Shown: piece by piece, positions 1 through 12,299 of the stretch | Layout of the letters: every line of letters begins with the position of its first letter | Position numbering within the stretch: the stretch's first letter is position 1 | NCBI GenBank assembly: GCA_030737875.1 | Contig: CM060915.1 | Coordinates: 629,364,786 to 629,428,785 of the forward strand | Direction: 5' to 3' | DNA: 64,000 nucleotides | Source: Allium sativum | Taxonomy: Eukaryota; Streptophyta; Magnoliopsida; Asparagales; Amaryllidaceae | Notes under the pieces: model-generated | What the model saw: the letters and a program-made list of their open reading frames with translations, nothing else | Database searches by the model: none | Told to the model about the DNA's origin: nothing | Position numbers and translations under genes: made by a program

Positions 1-778
1 TGCGGTTTTGATTGTAAACCTATATATAGCGACATAGTATATGGTAGCTATCCATCTAGGATTGATACATTTACTTTGAAGTATCTTAAAACTGATTAGA
101 CACTAATAATAATACTAAAATATTATTTTCTACGTATCAAGCATGTTTGATCATTATAAGGTAAAACTTTATCCTCCGGTTTGCGTTGCATTGTGTGATG
201 GGACTTGAGTCTTATAATGATTTCATTTTTCTAAAAAGCATTGTGTTGTTTTGAATAAAATTTTATTTACCTTATGCACTGACAATCCAATGGAGTAAAC
301 TCGTTACGCATTAGCGGCGTGGTCCTGTGATTAGTCATATTGTTAGATAAGTTAGGAAAGATTTCTCATACCAGTCCCATGACTGACTCATAGTTTGTTT
401 CACTTGCAAACTCGGGTGCCCAGATTGTCCACACGGGCAGTCAAGTAGCTTATTTTGCAGATATATTGAGTAGGATTCTAGATCGAAGCTTAAAGCTGTG
501 TTCAGAGCAATGATAGTCTTTCGCTGTGTTAGTTTATTAGTTCCGGTGCATTGTATTAAAATTATTGTAAATTAATCTTTCACAATATTATATTTATCGA
601 TTTACTCTGATATATTCTGCACTCTGATGTAACATTATTATGATGTAATAAAATTCTTCTGTTATTTGTTCTGATATGTTGTATGCCCAAAGTTAGTGAA
701 TTCGAGGATTTATAACTTTTGGATCAGACCTGTGTGGTTTATGGTCGATTCAAAGGGCGAGGATTTTCGGGTCATTAC
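1..778 (+). mobile_element. 3' part of an LTR, left end outside window
   Basis: This is the downstream end of a long LTR in plus orientation. It is clearly related to the 3' third of the LTR of element O (13381-14121): both share the tract with the ACTCGGGTGCCC and CTCCGGTTTGCGTTGCATTG motifs, then TTTTGCAG, and an AATAAA at 647-652. It ends at ...GGGTCATTACA (778), a typical CA terminus. No tRNA-Met primer site follows, so it is the 3' LTR of an element lying to the left, or a solo LTR. It holds no coding sequence. Confidence 0.65.
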
Positions 779-873
779 ATGATGGGTAAGGCTAAGTGGT
801 TTTTGGATTGTGCAAGCTTCGGTTTTAGAAGAGTGGAGTGTAGTCAATTGTAGGAGATGTCGGGAGCAAGGTA
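779..873. other. short unassigned spacer between LTR ends
   Basis: Lies between the end of the plus-strand LTR at 778 and a TGTAACGACTGCCC terminus at 874 that looks like a minus-strand LTR end. I recognise nothing in it; it may be older host sequence or a fragment of another element. Confidence 0.3.
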
Positions 874-1468
874 TGTAACGACTGCCCTACACCATCAGTG
901 CAAAACAATCGCCAAGAGAAATAAATAAGAGAAAATGAAGGAAATAGAGTACAAAAGAAGAGAGAAGGAGGGAAAAACACATAATACTTTCACAGAACCT
1001 GTCGTATATCCCACATCACATCAGACAATATATAATAATAATAAATATAACAAGCGAGACATTGATAATTGTATAAACCACATAATCAGAGTACATGGTC
1101 ATACAGTCATACATAACAATAGAGTTTATACAAGAAACAAATGAACTCACTAATAAACTGCCTCAAATAATACATAGCATTGTCAAGATTACATATTGTG
1201 ATGCAGCGAAATAACAACAATAATATAGGTATAATATAAAAAGTTGTCTCCTCCTGCAAATCCACCTCCATAGCTCCAAGCAATGATAATACTTGTCACA
1301 TCGCCTACTCATCAACATCGTCGATGAGAACCTCAAGGTAATAAGAGGACACATAAAACCTTAGACCGAATAGTAGTTTGGTATGAATGATAACCAACTC
1401 TCAAAATACTAGACAAACTATAAAATTATAAGGAACATAGGTATGGAAAGCCATACATGTACTGTCCT
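874..1468 (-). mobile_element. probable minus-strand LTR 3' end
   Basis: Read on the minus strand, this stretch ends ...GGGCAGTCGTTACA at 874, with an AATAAA-like signal (TTATTT on plus near 925) and a TTATTTCGCTGC tract resembling the TTTTCCGCTGC tract near the end of the other LTRs here. It is cut at 1469 by another LTR end. A 69-codon open stretch at 935-1144 shows no recognisable domain and I do not call it a gene. Confidence 0.4.
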
Positions 1469-3689
1469 TGTGACAACCCCAAACTTCCGTGGTACGAAAG
1501 TAAGGATAATCATAGGAGCATAACATAATTACAACAATAACAGATCTCAGATAACAGCATATCATATAAATCATCACAGCGGAAATATAAATGTCATCAC
1601 AACATAACATCATAGACATCATAGTACGCAGTACAGGATAATTTAGCAAAATAGAAGTCTAAACAAAGAAAGAAATAATGTCTCAATCTCCACCAAAATA
1701 CATCAATGCTCAATAATGACTAAATGTCTCAAGAAGCAAATAAAAAGATAAAAAGAAAAGGTCTTCATCTCCTTCCTTAGCAAGCTCCAGTCCAGAAAAT
1801 ATCCATACCTAAAACCTGTCATTTGGCCGCCCCTATGGAAAGAGGGCACCCGAGTTTGCAAAGTGAAACAAACTACGAGTCAGTCATGGGACTGGTATGA
1901 GAAATCTTTCTTAACTAACAATATGGCTAATCACAGGATCACGCCGCTAACGCGTAATGGGTTTACTCCATTGGATTGATAATGCATAAGTTTAATAAAT
2001 TTATTTCAAAACAACGCAATGCTTTTTAGAAAATGAAATCATTATAAGACTCAAGTCCCATTACACAATGCAACGCAAAACCGGAGGATAGATTTTTACT
2101 TTATAATGATAAAAAATGCTTGATACGCAGAAAATAATATTTTTAATATTATTATTAGTGTCTAATATGTTTTAAAATACTTCAAAGTAAATGTATCAAT
2201 CCTAGACGGCATAGCTACCATATACTATGTCGCCATATATAGGTTTACAATCAAAACCATAATGTCGTATTGGAGATTGGGTTTCCATCATGAGTTAAGG
2301 CTAGGGATGATCTCCTAACCGATTCGAGACACTCTAGCAGTGTCTCAGGATCATACATACGCGCGACCCTTGGATACTGCAGGGCCGGTCCACAAATAAT
2401 GTTAGTGGATCGACAATTCCTGAACACACGCTTCGCGCTCCTATTGAACCTATAAAATGGTCACAATCGACTAATAAAATCTGAGGCGCCTCATTACATC
2501 AACCACATAAGTAAAAATGTCGGGCCTTGTAAAAACCCAAACAACACTTCTAGCTAGAAAGAAACGTGTGCACTCCCTGTGTTCCCTTGTCTCATTTTTG
2601 ACTCATACCGGGGTGTGAGGCTCGCATGGTAATATTATACACAAAGCTACACCGAAAATAGGCTATGCTTTGATCATCATCCACAAGGATCTTCTTTTTC
2701 AACAAAAGCCTCGATCAATTGCATCTTGGCATGTCACATTGACAATTCATGCCATGCGATCGATAACTACCAATATATAACCTTTGAGCTCATGTGTCTC
2801 AAGGAAGGGTGTTAAGCAAGAGAATAAATCCTCCGCCACCACAGATATATATTAAATAGAAATCATTTTAATTACATGGAATGAAATTCAATGTCGGACA
2901 CACATCCATTTACAAGTCCGTTCTGGGTCTGAACGGAACCGGAGTCATCTTTATTCCTCGTCTCGTATGTCCAATACGGAAGAGAGATGCTCACGTATCC
3001 GAACAATCAACAAGTACGTCCGGACAACCACCACTTTAACCCGTTACTGGTAGCTAATCAATGCCGGGCATCAGTAGTTATCCTTCCGATGTGAAGATCG
3101 CCGGCCTTCAATCGCCATCTTTATGATTTTCAATTTAGATCATCGTATAATCATTTGAAATGAGATTTAACTCGGTCTTTTCAAATGATTCTCGCATATA
3201 TATAGTTTAAAAACATTTAATATCGATAATAGTATTTAATAACGATTTACCGCTATTTTATTTATATAAAAAATAGCCAAATTTATTTAATGACGCTTCG
3301 GGTCAATCAGCGGCCCAAACGCTGTTTTTATCGAAATTTGATTTACACTTATCTTGAAATCTAACCATTGGATTTTTAACAAAATTTATATCGATGGAAA
3401 GATCTTCCCAATGCGGTCCTAACGGTTCCAGTTTTGGGAAAATCCGACGGTTGGATCTTTCGGTATAATCGTTTAAAGTTACGATTTCGAAACGCGAACT
3501 ACCGCGTGCGATTCGTTTATTTTGAATTAATATTTGTATATATATAATTATATATATAAACTCTTCGACGATTTCTCTAACATATTTAACATACCAAATG
3601 AAATAATGTTTTTATTGGTAAATCATATTTATGTACCATTAAAACAGAATATATATCATTTACATGAAAATTTATTCAATGACGAGTCT

Positions 3690-4100
3690 ACTTTGCATAT
3701 GAATCCTAACATATGCAAATATAAATATAAATGTAATTTTGACAGTGCATACAGTTCTAATACATACAATGTAATTATAAATGTTATTTTAATAACGCAT
3801 ATAAATTCTAATATATGCGATGTAATTATAAATATGATTTTAACAATGCATATAAATTCTAATATATGCGGTGTAATATAAATGTGATTTTAGCAACGCA
3901 TATAAATTCTAATATATGCGGTGTAATTAAAAGTGTAATTTGAACAGCGCATATAAATTCTAATATATGCGTTGTAATATAAATGTGATTTTAACAGCGC
4001 ATATAAATTCTAATATATGCGGTGTAATTATAAATGAAATTTTAACAACGCAAAAAAATTCTAATATATGCGATGCAATTATAAATATGATTTTAACCGT
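3690..4100. repeat. 51-bp tandem repeat array, about 7 units
   Basis: The core AAATTCTAATATATGCG recurs at about 3752 (diverged), 3803, 3854, 3904, 3955, 4005 and 4056, a period of 50-51 bp. Each unit also carries TGTAATATAAATGTGATTTTAACA with small changes. It sits inside the minus-strand LTR, at the kind of place where the related LTRs also carry minisatellites. Confidence 0.85.
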
Positions 4101-5058
4101 TTCATTAAAAACAAAGTTTTTAATGTAAGCATGTTTCATTTTGAAAACTTGCATGTTTGTCTTTTTAACATTACATTAAAAATGCATATTTTTAATGAAA
4201 TCATGTTTTTATTTAAAACATAAACAACTTTCATATTTTTAACATTTCTATTATTACATTAAAAGTTAATTTTTAATGCAAAACCTATTTTCATTTTAAA
4301 ACATGTTTCTTTTCTGCATTTCTATAATTACATTAAAAAGTGAAATTTTAATGTATAACATGTTTTGCATTTTAAAACATGAATCTTGTCTAGTTTTCTA
4401 ACATTACATTTAAAAGTAAAATTTTTATGTATAACATGTTTTGCATTTTAAACATGTACATTTTCTTTATTTTAACATTACATTAAAAATATTTAATGTA
4501 TATTTTTAATGAAATCATGTTTTTAATTTTAAAATATGAATCTTTTCTCTACTATTATTCTTGACACTAAAATATGAAATTTTTAGTGAAATCATGTTTT
4601 CTTTTTAAAACATGTATAATTTCTATATTCTTGTCTTTAAAATTGTAAGTTTTTAATGAAATCATGTTTTCTTTTTAAAACATGTGCATTTCCTATTTTA
4701 TTTAACATTATATTAAAAGTGTGAACTTTTTACATGGAATCATGTTGGATTGAAAACATGTACATTTTCCTATTTTCAACATTTCATTAAAAATGTATAT
4801 TTTTAATGAAATCTTATTTTTAATGAAATCATGTTTTGATTAAAAACATGAACAATTTTCTTATTACCTACTATTACATTAAAAGTATAATTTTAGTTTA
4901 ATAATGTTGTGACTTTAAAACATGAACACCTTTTCTTATTTTTAACTTTACATTAAAAATGTATATTTTTAATGAATTCATGTTTTCTTTATAAAACATG
5001 TGCATTTCTCCATTTTCCAACCATTACATTAAGATGTATATTTTATATGAAATCATGT
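4100..5058. repeat. degenerate tandem array, period roughly 80-90 bp
   Basis: Roughly eleven diverged units alternate AAAACATG(T/A)ACATTTT, a TTTAACATTACATTAAAA segment and TTTTTAATGAAATCATGTTTT. Each unit holds two short inverted pairs (AAAACATG with CATGTTTT, and TTAAAAAT with ATTTTTAA), so the array could fold into repeated hairpins. It is non-coding and ends abruptly at the LTR terminus at 5059. Confidence 0.7.
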
Positions 5059-7144
5059 TTTGTAACAACCCGGGTTTCGATAGACCGAATTTTTCAAAAT
5101 CCAATCCATCGGACCCCGAATTGGGTGCTCTGGTATCCTGCAGAAAAGACAGAGAGAAAGAAACATGTCAGAGTTCGAAAAGCAGGTCACAGCGGAAGGA
5201 ATAAAATATAATTTATTTCAAAATAGCATTACCTTAATAATAATACTGCCAAGCCAGTAATCAAGCAATACTATCTCTGTCATGAACCTAACCTGCGCAT
5301 GTTGTGAGGAGGGGGTTAGAACATAAGTTCTGTGTGACTGGACTATAATAAACTCTTGTGTAACCCTACATATACCGTTCAGTTATAATTTCTTGTTTAT
5401 TAGGTTATTCACAATATTAGCACCCAAGGCCAAACCCATGTCATTCTCGTCCACTTACTAGTAGACTTTACCTAATACATCGTATATGTAATTTTTTCCC
5501 AACTCGTATAATCCTTTCCATGTATACGTACAGTCCCTTGCCGTATATCGTACGGGCTTTATCACGTAATTCTATACTACTTCAATGTAGTGCCACCATT
5601 CTTGGAATCGTTTGGACTGCCACCCTTGATCTGGCTAGGTTTCCTTATCATGAACTATCGATTGTTCAACTAGGATTTATGCCACCTAGGACCACTAGGG
5701 ATTATGCTACCTATTGAACGTTTTCTAGATTTGATTAGGGTTTATGCCACCTAGGACTACTAGGGATTATGCTACCTGTCGAACAACGCCCTTTTACCAT
5801 GTATGTATCGCGAATCGTTTCCGATGTCTAGGTGCACATGTACACTATATGTGCGGCCCGAGTCCCGTGACAGGGCTAAATCAAGAAATGCGGAACTCGG
5901 TCGGGAGCTTTAAGTTATTTGCCGATGCAGATGCTAAGGTCTGTTTTTCTACCAGTGGTTATGGTCCCACGTGACCCCTCCCTCAACTAATGAAAGGCAA
6001 TCCAAGAAAATCAAGCACGAGAACTGTACTCCTGCCACCTATGCCCCACTTTCCTATTGGCCAGCCTCACCCACAACTAGATAGCAAGTAAATGGTCTGT
6101 TGGGAGTTCTCTGCCTTTCCGTATACGTACTACGATTGACTGAAGATGGTAGGTAGACGACAAGTGCTATCGCAGGGCTAAACAAGATATCGCCGCCTCA
6201 TGCTGGTCCATCCTAGTCTTTAGGTTGCCCTATATTGCAACCAAGGCATACTCTTGGTTCTCCTACCGCAGACCTTAACCTCTGTGAGCCCAGGCGGATC
6301 ATCTGCAACCTCACAGAGGGATACCAAGAGTACCCTCACGTTCCCCGAAGCTACGTGCTTCGTAACCCAGTCCGCTGGAGCCTTTCTCGAAATCAGATAA
6401 ACGTTCGCTCCTCCTCGTGTGTTTGTTAAGCGATGATCTACCGTGTCGGGTTATTCATCTATTTATGGACTGGCTCACTTTCCTTGACTAAGAATTATTA
6501 CTTAGTTGTTCTTAACTAAGGTTTACCACTTAGTTTCCTTTCCTGTTAATCTTGTTAACTAAGGTTTACCACTTAGTCCCCTTAACTAAGGATTACAACT
6601 TAGTTCTCGTTCTCGACTGTTTTCTTAACTAAGGTTTACTGCTTAGTTCCTATTAACTAAGGCTTGTTACTTAGTTATCATTCTCTTTGTTTTACTTAGT
6701 CAATTCTCGTTACCTTAGACATCAGACCACATATTCTTGCTTTATAATTCAACTTGTTGACTAAGGTTTTCCCATGAATTCAAGCATAACTTAAGTTCTC
6801 TTATATTCGGTGATAGCGCATGGGTGTTTTCCCACAGTTCTTGCTTAGCTTACCCCATATTATAGGTTATCCCACCCTTCAGGTCTTACATTACATCTTA
6901 AGTCATAGTCTTTCTCTATCCCTAGGACAGGTTTACCCTCTAATTAGCCCTTTGACTATTTCAACTTTGATTTATAATAGGTACTTAACATTCCCTATTT
7001 CCGTTTTTGGTTAAGTTTTGTTTATATGTTCGTGTCGACTTAACTCCATCTCCTTATAACGTTCATTCACAAATTTGGTTAAGTGTTGTCTTTGTATTCA
7101 TGACTTAACCCTACTAATCATGTGCCATTAATTATTAATGCACC
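5059..7144 (-). mobile_element. probable second minus-strand LTR fragment
   Basis: Minus-strand reading ends ...CGAAACCCGGGTTGTTACA at 5059, preceded by TTCCGCTGTGACC and an AATAAA (plus-strand TTTATT near 5213), the usual order of LTR 3' ends here. The sequence to its right has no recognisable coding content: short open frames at 5520-5717, 5744-5974 and 6235-6429 have no domain. It is interrupted at 7145 by element O. I infer LTR identity from the terminus only; the body does not obviously match the other LTRs. Confidence 0.45.
6481..6720. repeat. tandem repeat built on TTAACTAAGG...CTTAGTT
   Basis: At least six irregular units read CTTAACTAAGGTTTACCACTTAGTT with variants, spaced by short T/C-rich tracts. 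Each unit is itself an imperfect inverted repeat, with AACTAAG pairing with CTTAGTT, so each could form a small stem-loop. Confidence 0.75.
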
Positions 7145-8500
7145 TGTAACAACCCAGAATTTTGGGGCCAATTTAAAATTTTTATTTTAGAAATTACGTC
7201 AAAATTTAGAAAGAGGAGGAAAAAAAAGGAGATTCATTGTATAATAAATTGTGTTCACATTAGGAACTGGATTTTTAATGTAAAGGATGAATCATTAAAA
7301 AGGGATTCATAGTTTGATAAAACGTTTTATCATAATAATAAAAAAGGAAATATGTTTTAACAGTAGAAAAAGTCTGTTTGTTTAATATTAAACATTTACA
7401 TGTTAGAAGTTTGTTAAGTATTAACATTTACATGCAAACATTCATTTCTAAAAATAATATTTAATCCTGTAGTGTTAGTTTTAATTTCTAACAATTAGCA
7501 TTAACCATGCATTCATTATCTTTCCTCCCTTTTGTTTTTCCTTGTTATTTTTTTTCTTCTTCTTTTTCTTCACAAACTAATCACCTATATATATATATAT
7601 ATATTTCTCTTCTATTTATTCTTTCCAACCCATTGAATATGTTACTTAAATTATGATACTTAATGTTATGTGTTTTGAAATTTAAAAGGGCACACAACTT
7701 TCTAACAATCAGCATCAGACAATAAATCATACATTCATTCCTTTCTATTTATTCTCTCTCCCTCTATGTAATTTACTTTTGAAATTTGATTAAAAATATA
7801 TATAATAATAAATAGTGTGGTCCCATTACGCCTAGTCAGCTAATTAAATCCTTGGTAACCTACTATGTTGTAATAGACACATTAGGGGAATGAAACTAAA
7901 GAAAGAAAGAAAAAGTATTATAATATATATATATACTAATGGTATACATATAGAACAGTGCTTACAAAAAAAAATACTATATATTTAGCAAATGCTACAT
8001 ATATGAATGGTAGAATCGAAGTATAATTAATTGACTACATGCTATATATACTAATGGTATGCATTTAGAACATTGCCATGAAAAGAGTAATTAATTTCCA
8101 TGAAGAGATTAATAGATTGCATTAAATCGGGCTTTAACTATAAAAAAAAAAAGAATTAGAGAATTAATTAATATTTTATTTTAAGAATTGTATTTGTAAA
8201 TCAAAGATCAATAAATGGGAATTGAAGCCTTAATTGATTAATGCAAATAATGTGTGTAATTAAAAGGTAGATTTGAAATTGAAATTTTTAATGAATAAGG
8301 ACAAATGGATTTATGGGAATAAATATAAATGAATTAATTACTAATTGCAAATCAGTGACTTATCATCAAATGTCATAATATATGCCTATTAGCTATTGTA
8401 GATAAATGTGCCATCATACGTAACATACAACATATTTGGATAAACATTTTTTTTTTTGAAATAAAAGAAGTAATAAATTAAATAAAATTATAAGTATTTA

Positions 8501-9059
8501 TATAAAATGCCATTTGTAACCTAACCCTAATTCTAAATGATACAGCCGCCACTTCTGTGAGCAATGGATATTGTCTTCTGATCTTCCATTCTCTTTTTCT
8601 CTTAAATTATTCAATGATTTTTCAAAATTATAAATACAAAATCGAAATACTCTTAAAGGCCTTTCATATCAACGATAAAGATCATCTGTGGCGACGGTGG
8701 TGGCAAGTTCTACATGCGGCGGCGATGGGTTTTGCTAATGGATGGATGGGTTTCAGTAATTCTGTAATACTTCGTTCATATGGAAGAAGGATTCAAACTC
8801 CTTAATGATGTAATTAAGAAAATTAATTATTATTTAATTATTTTAATTTTGTAATCAATGTATAAATGACCATAACTCCTTCATACGGGGACGTGATGAC
8901 GAACGGTCAGTGGCGTTGGATTCGCAACGAAAAGAAAAACTCTTCGCAATGGAATCGCAATGAAAAGTACTACGTCATGGACCAGACTAGAACCAATTCT
9001 GAACTGATCAAATTTTAGCCAGAATTTCAGACCAGAACCAATCAGATTCAAACGAAGGT
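8501..9059 (+). promoter_or_regulatory. putative LTR promoter and leader exon of O, with splice donor
   Basis: TATAAAA at 8501-8507 is followed by an AACCTAACCCTAA telobox-like tract, then a leader with locally higher GC (CAGCCGCCACTTC, GGCGACGGTGGTGG, GCGGCGGCGATGG). It ends in AACGAAG|GTGAGA with GT at 9058-9059. The 82-codon open stretch at 8557-8805 lies in the leader and has no recognisable domain. Promoter and exon status is inferred from the consensus elements and from the same order in N1, N2 and P. Confidence 0.45.
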
Positions 9060-9331
9060 GAGATTTCTATTTTTTTAAAATTAAAAATTAATTAATTATT
9101 TTATCGTGAAATTTATGTTCATTCTTTATAAAATTCATGAGGTGTTATGTGTATGTTGATTGTGTTGTATTGAGGTGGATCAGTGAATGAAATTGTGTGT
9201 ATCATGTTTGTTGCAGATTATAAAATATTATTCTTTGTTGAATTAAAACAACAAATTAGAAATGTTATATTTTTTTTGAATTAAAATCAACAAAAATAAA
9301 TTTCCGTCATTTTATTGTATTGGAACTAACT

Positions 9332-9480
9332 GAAATAAATATTGACATTTTTGTCAAAATGGATTTGTGAAATAAATATTGACATTTTTGTCAAAATGGA
9401 TTAGTGAAATAAATATTGACATTTTTGTCAAACTGGATTAGTGAAATAAATATTGACATCTTTGGTCAAAACTTGATTAC
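9332..9480. repeat. 37-bp minisatellite, 4 units
   Basis: GAAATAAATATTGACATTTT recurs at 9332, 9369, 9406 and 9443, an exact 37-bp period. Each unit contains TTGACATTTTTGTCAA, an inverted repeat around a T-run. More diverged units with the same TTTTTGTCAAA theme continue to about 9770. Confidence 0.9.
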
Positions 9481-9830
9481 AGCAGAGAAAATAACCTTTT
9501 TGCCAAAAAGAAAAATTAGCATAGGAAATAACCTTTTTGCCAAAAAGAAAATTAGCAAAGAATGATTTGTGAAATAAAATATATCCTTTTTGTCAAAGAA
9601 TGATTTGAGAAATAAAATATATCCTTTTGTCAAAGAATGATTTGTGAAATAAAATACACTTTTTGGGTCAAATATGATTCTTGAAATAAAATAACATTCT
9701 CTTATAAATGTTACAGTGGAATAAAACAACATTTCCATACAAATGTTACCTTGTGAAGAAAAAAACAACCTTTTTATTTGAAATATGATTTGTAAATAAA
9801 AATAACATTTTTTTAAATTGGAATTTGTTT

Positions 9831-10095
9831 AATAAACAAAATTCTCATTTTTGTTTGCATTGAAAAGAATAAACAAAATTCTCATTTTTGTTTGCATTGA
9901 AAAGAATAAACAAAATTCTCATTTTTGTTTGCACTGAAAAGAATAAACAAAATTCTCATTTTTGTTTGCATTGAAAAGAATAAACAAAATACTCATTTTT
10001 GTTTGCATTCAAAAGAATAAACAAAATTCTCATTTTTTTTTTTGCATTGAATAGAATAAACAAAATTCTCATTTTGTTTGCATTAGAAGTTAATA
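9831..10095. repeat. second 37-bp minisatellite, about 7 units
   Basis: AATAAACAAAATTCTCATTT followed by TTGTTTGCATTGAAAAG repeats head to tail with a period of 37 bp (for example 9841, 9878, 9915). Units are contiguous, with no unique spacers. AACAAAAT pairs partly with TTTTGTTT, so each unit can form a hairpin. From 10100 to 11200 weaker units of the type ACATTAAAA...TATATTTTTGT continue. Confidence 0.9.
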
Positions 10096-11783
10096 AACAA
10101 AATCATCATACTTTTGTTACATTAAAAAGAAGAATCGGAAAATGTATACTTTTGTTACATTAAAAGGGAAGAATTGAAAATGTATAATTTTTATACATTA
10201 AATAGAAGAAGTTAAAAATGTATAATTTCTATACATTAAAAAGTTAAAAGTTAAAAGTGTATATTTCTATACATTATAAAGAAGAAGGTAAAAATGTATA
10301 TTTTTATACATTAAAAAGAATGAATTAGAAATGGGCATTTTTGTTACATTAAAAGACAGAAGTAAAAATACACATTTTGGCATTTAATAAGGAATTTTAA
10401 AAAAAAAAAAAATACTCATTTTTGCTGTATAGAAAACCAGTGGAAAAATTTCCTATTTTTGTTGAATAGAAATAGATTAAACAAAACCATCATATTTTGT
10501 TTAAACAAATGAAAATGACCTTTTGATCAAAACTTGGTTTATGAAAAGAATAACGTTTTTGTCAAAACTTGATTAGTCAAAAAGGATTACATAAAATGAA
10601 CATTTCATGTATTAAGAAGGATCAAATGAAAATAAACATTTCTATGCATAAAAAAAGAGTTTAACCAAAATATACATTTTTGTTCATTTAGAAGAAAGAT
10701 TATATTTTGATCATTAAAAAGGATTAAGGTAAAGTTGTATTTTTGTTTACTTTAAAAGAATGAAGACAAAAATGACATTTTCGATTACATTGAAAGATTA
10801 GACAAAGGTATCATATTTTGTAACATTGAAAAAGATTTAACAAAATTATCATATTTTGTTACTTTGACAGGAATTTGACAAAATGATCATATTTTGTAAA
10901 ATAAAAGAAACTAGACAAATTACATTTTTTTCTTGTCACTTTAAAAGCATTAGAATAAAAGAGACATTTTTGTCATTTTAAAAAGGATGAAGTAAAGTAT
11001 TCATTTTGTCATATAAAAATAAATGAGACCAAAAATATACTTTTTGGTCAATAGATAAGAGTTAAGATTTTATTGTCATTCGTTAACAATAAAAGGATTG
11101 AAATAAGAGTCAAGATTTTATTGTCATTTGCTAACAGTAAAAAGGGATTGAAATCAAAGTTAAGATTTTATTGTCATTTGTCAAATAAAAAGAATGGTGA
11201 TGTTTGTCTGTGATGTAGAAATGTTTGATGTGTTAAATATATTGTTAGTATATTCAAACTGAGTATTACACTTCCATTTATAAGTCAGCTGACTTGTTTA
11301 TGTGATTGGGTCGATAATTTTTACACATCGCCTAAGTGTACAAATATATTATTATTTGTTTGATGGATGAAACCCCACACGGGTATTGGGATGATATTGG
11401 ATTCACACTTATCCCAATATTTAGTTATCCGTCAATCGATGGATTGACAGTCTGCGATGAGCGTTAGTTATTTACTTTAATGCTCACACAGTTATAAATT
11501 CCACTTTGGTCATCATTTGGATGTTTAATAATTATTTGTCATGCTTGTTGATTTCATGCAATATATGGTCGTTGATTGAGTCACATTCCAATAAAGGATA
11601 TTCTAGAAAAAGAATATTTTAGAAAATGTCTTAGAAAATATTTTAGGAAAGAATATATTTTGGAAAATATATTTTTATTTAAATGAACTAGTTATTAACT
11701 AGAATAGATCATCAAATTAAGATTTAATGAAGTTTTCCAATTAGTGAATATTTGATTGAAATTAAATTAAATAAATTGGATTT

Positions 11784-12299
11784 TGGGTTGTCGTGAATGG
11801 TGTCTTCAATAACACCTTTCTTAAACCCAGTTGAAAAGAACAAATCTTTAAATTAAGATTACTAGAGTTTCAAACTATATTATGTAATTGGAATAAAAAT
11901 GATTTGTGAATTGAGTTTATCGTGAACAATGTTTTTAAACGACATCTGTTCTTTAACCCAATTGACAGTGAAAATATGATTTGGAAATTATTAATCTTTT
12001 ATTAAGATTTAAATGGGAATTTTCCAAAAGTAAAGTTTTCCAATTTAATATATTAAATTGGAGTTGAATGGAATTTGAATTAATAATAACCGAGATAAGC
12101 TTCTGTAGAAGAAGATCGATACTACATATGGAATTTAAAAGGCTTTGCCGTTATTCCATTTATATTATTGGTCGGATACAGAAATTTATAACAATTATAT
12201 ATTGATTTGATTCCTGTGAAGATTCCATATTTCATGGAAGATTATTTTGGGTTTATCGTGAACTATGTTTTTAAATGACATTAGTTCTTTAACCCAGTT
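11784..12299 (+). repeat. three copies of a TGGGTT...AACCCA inverted motif
   Basis: At 11784-11829 TGGGTT pairs with AACCCA, enclosing TCGTGAATGGTGT and AACACCT, which pair as a second stem. Related units lie near 11917-11975 and 12249-12298, each reading GTTTATCGTGAAC...TGTTTTTAA...GACAT...TTCTTTAACCCA. The same motif is found at 18637-18753 in N1 and near 31998-32047 in N2, which points to a preserved RNA or DNA structure. Confidence 0.6.

Larger units (their letters stand above)
1469..5058 (-). mobile_element. minus-strand long LTR (partial)
   Basis: Minus-strand reading ends ...GGGGTTGTCACA at 1469. The part at about 1770-2262 is a diverged inverted copy of 1-480. Further right it matches, in reverse, the LTR body of O and N1: the leader with CTTTCTAGCTAGAA, the GAGTCAAAAACGGG motif, the TCTGGGTCTGAACG tract and the GATGAAGACGG motif. 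From about 3530 to 5058 it turns into tandem arrays. No coding sequence is supported; open frames at 3534-3881 and 3960-4154 are translations of the 51-bp repeat. The 5' end of this LTR is not visible, because another LTR end starts at 5059. Confidence 0.6.

Noticed and set aside
3534..3881. 115-codon plus-strand frame
   Set aside because: Most of it is a translation of the 51-bp tandem repeat in a minus-strand LTR, with no domain.
9831..10095. CRISPR-like regular repeats
   Set aside because: Units are contiguous with no unique spacers and the context is a plant LTR; this is a minisatellite.
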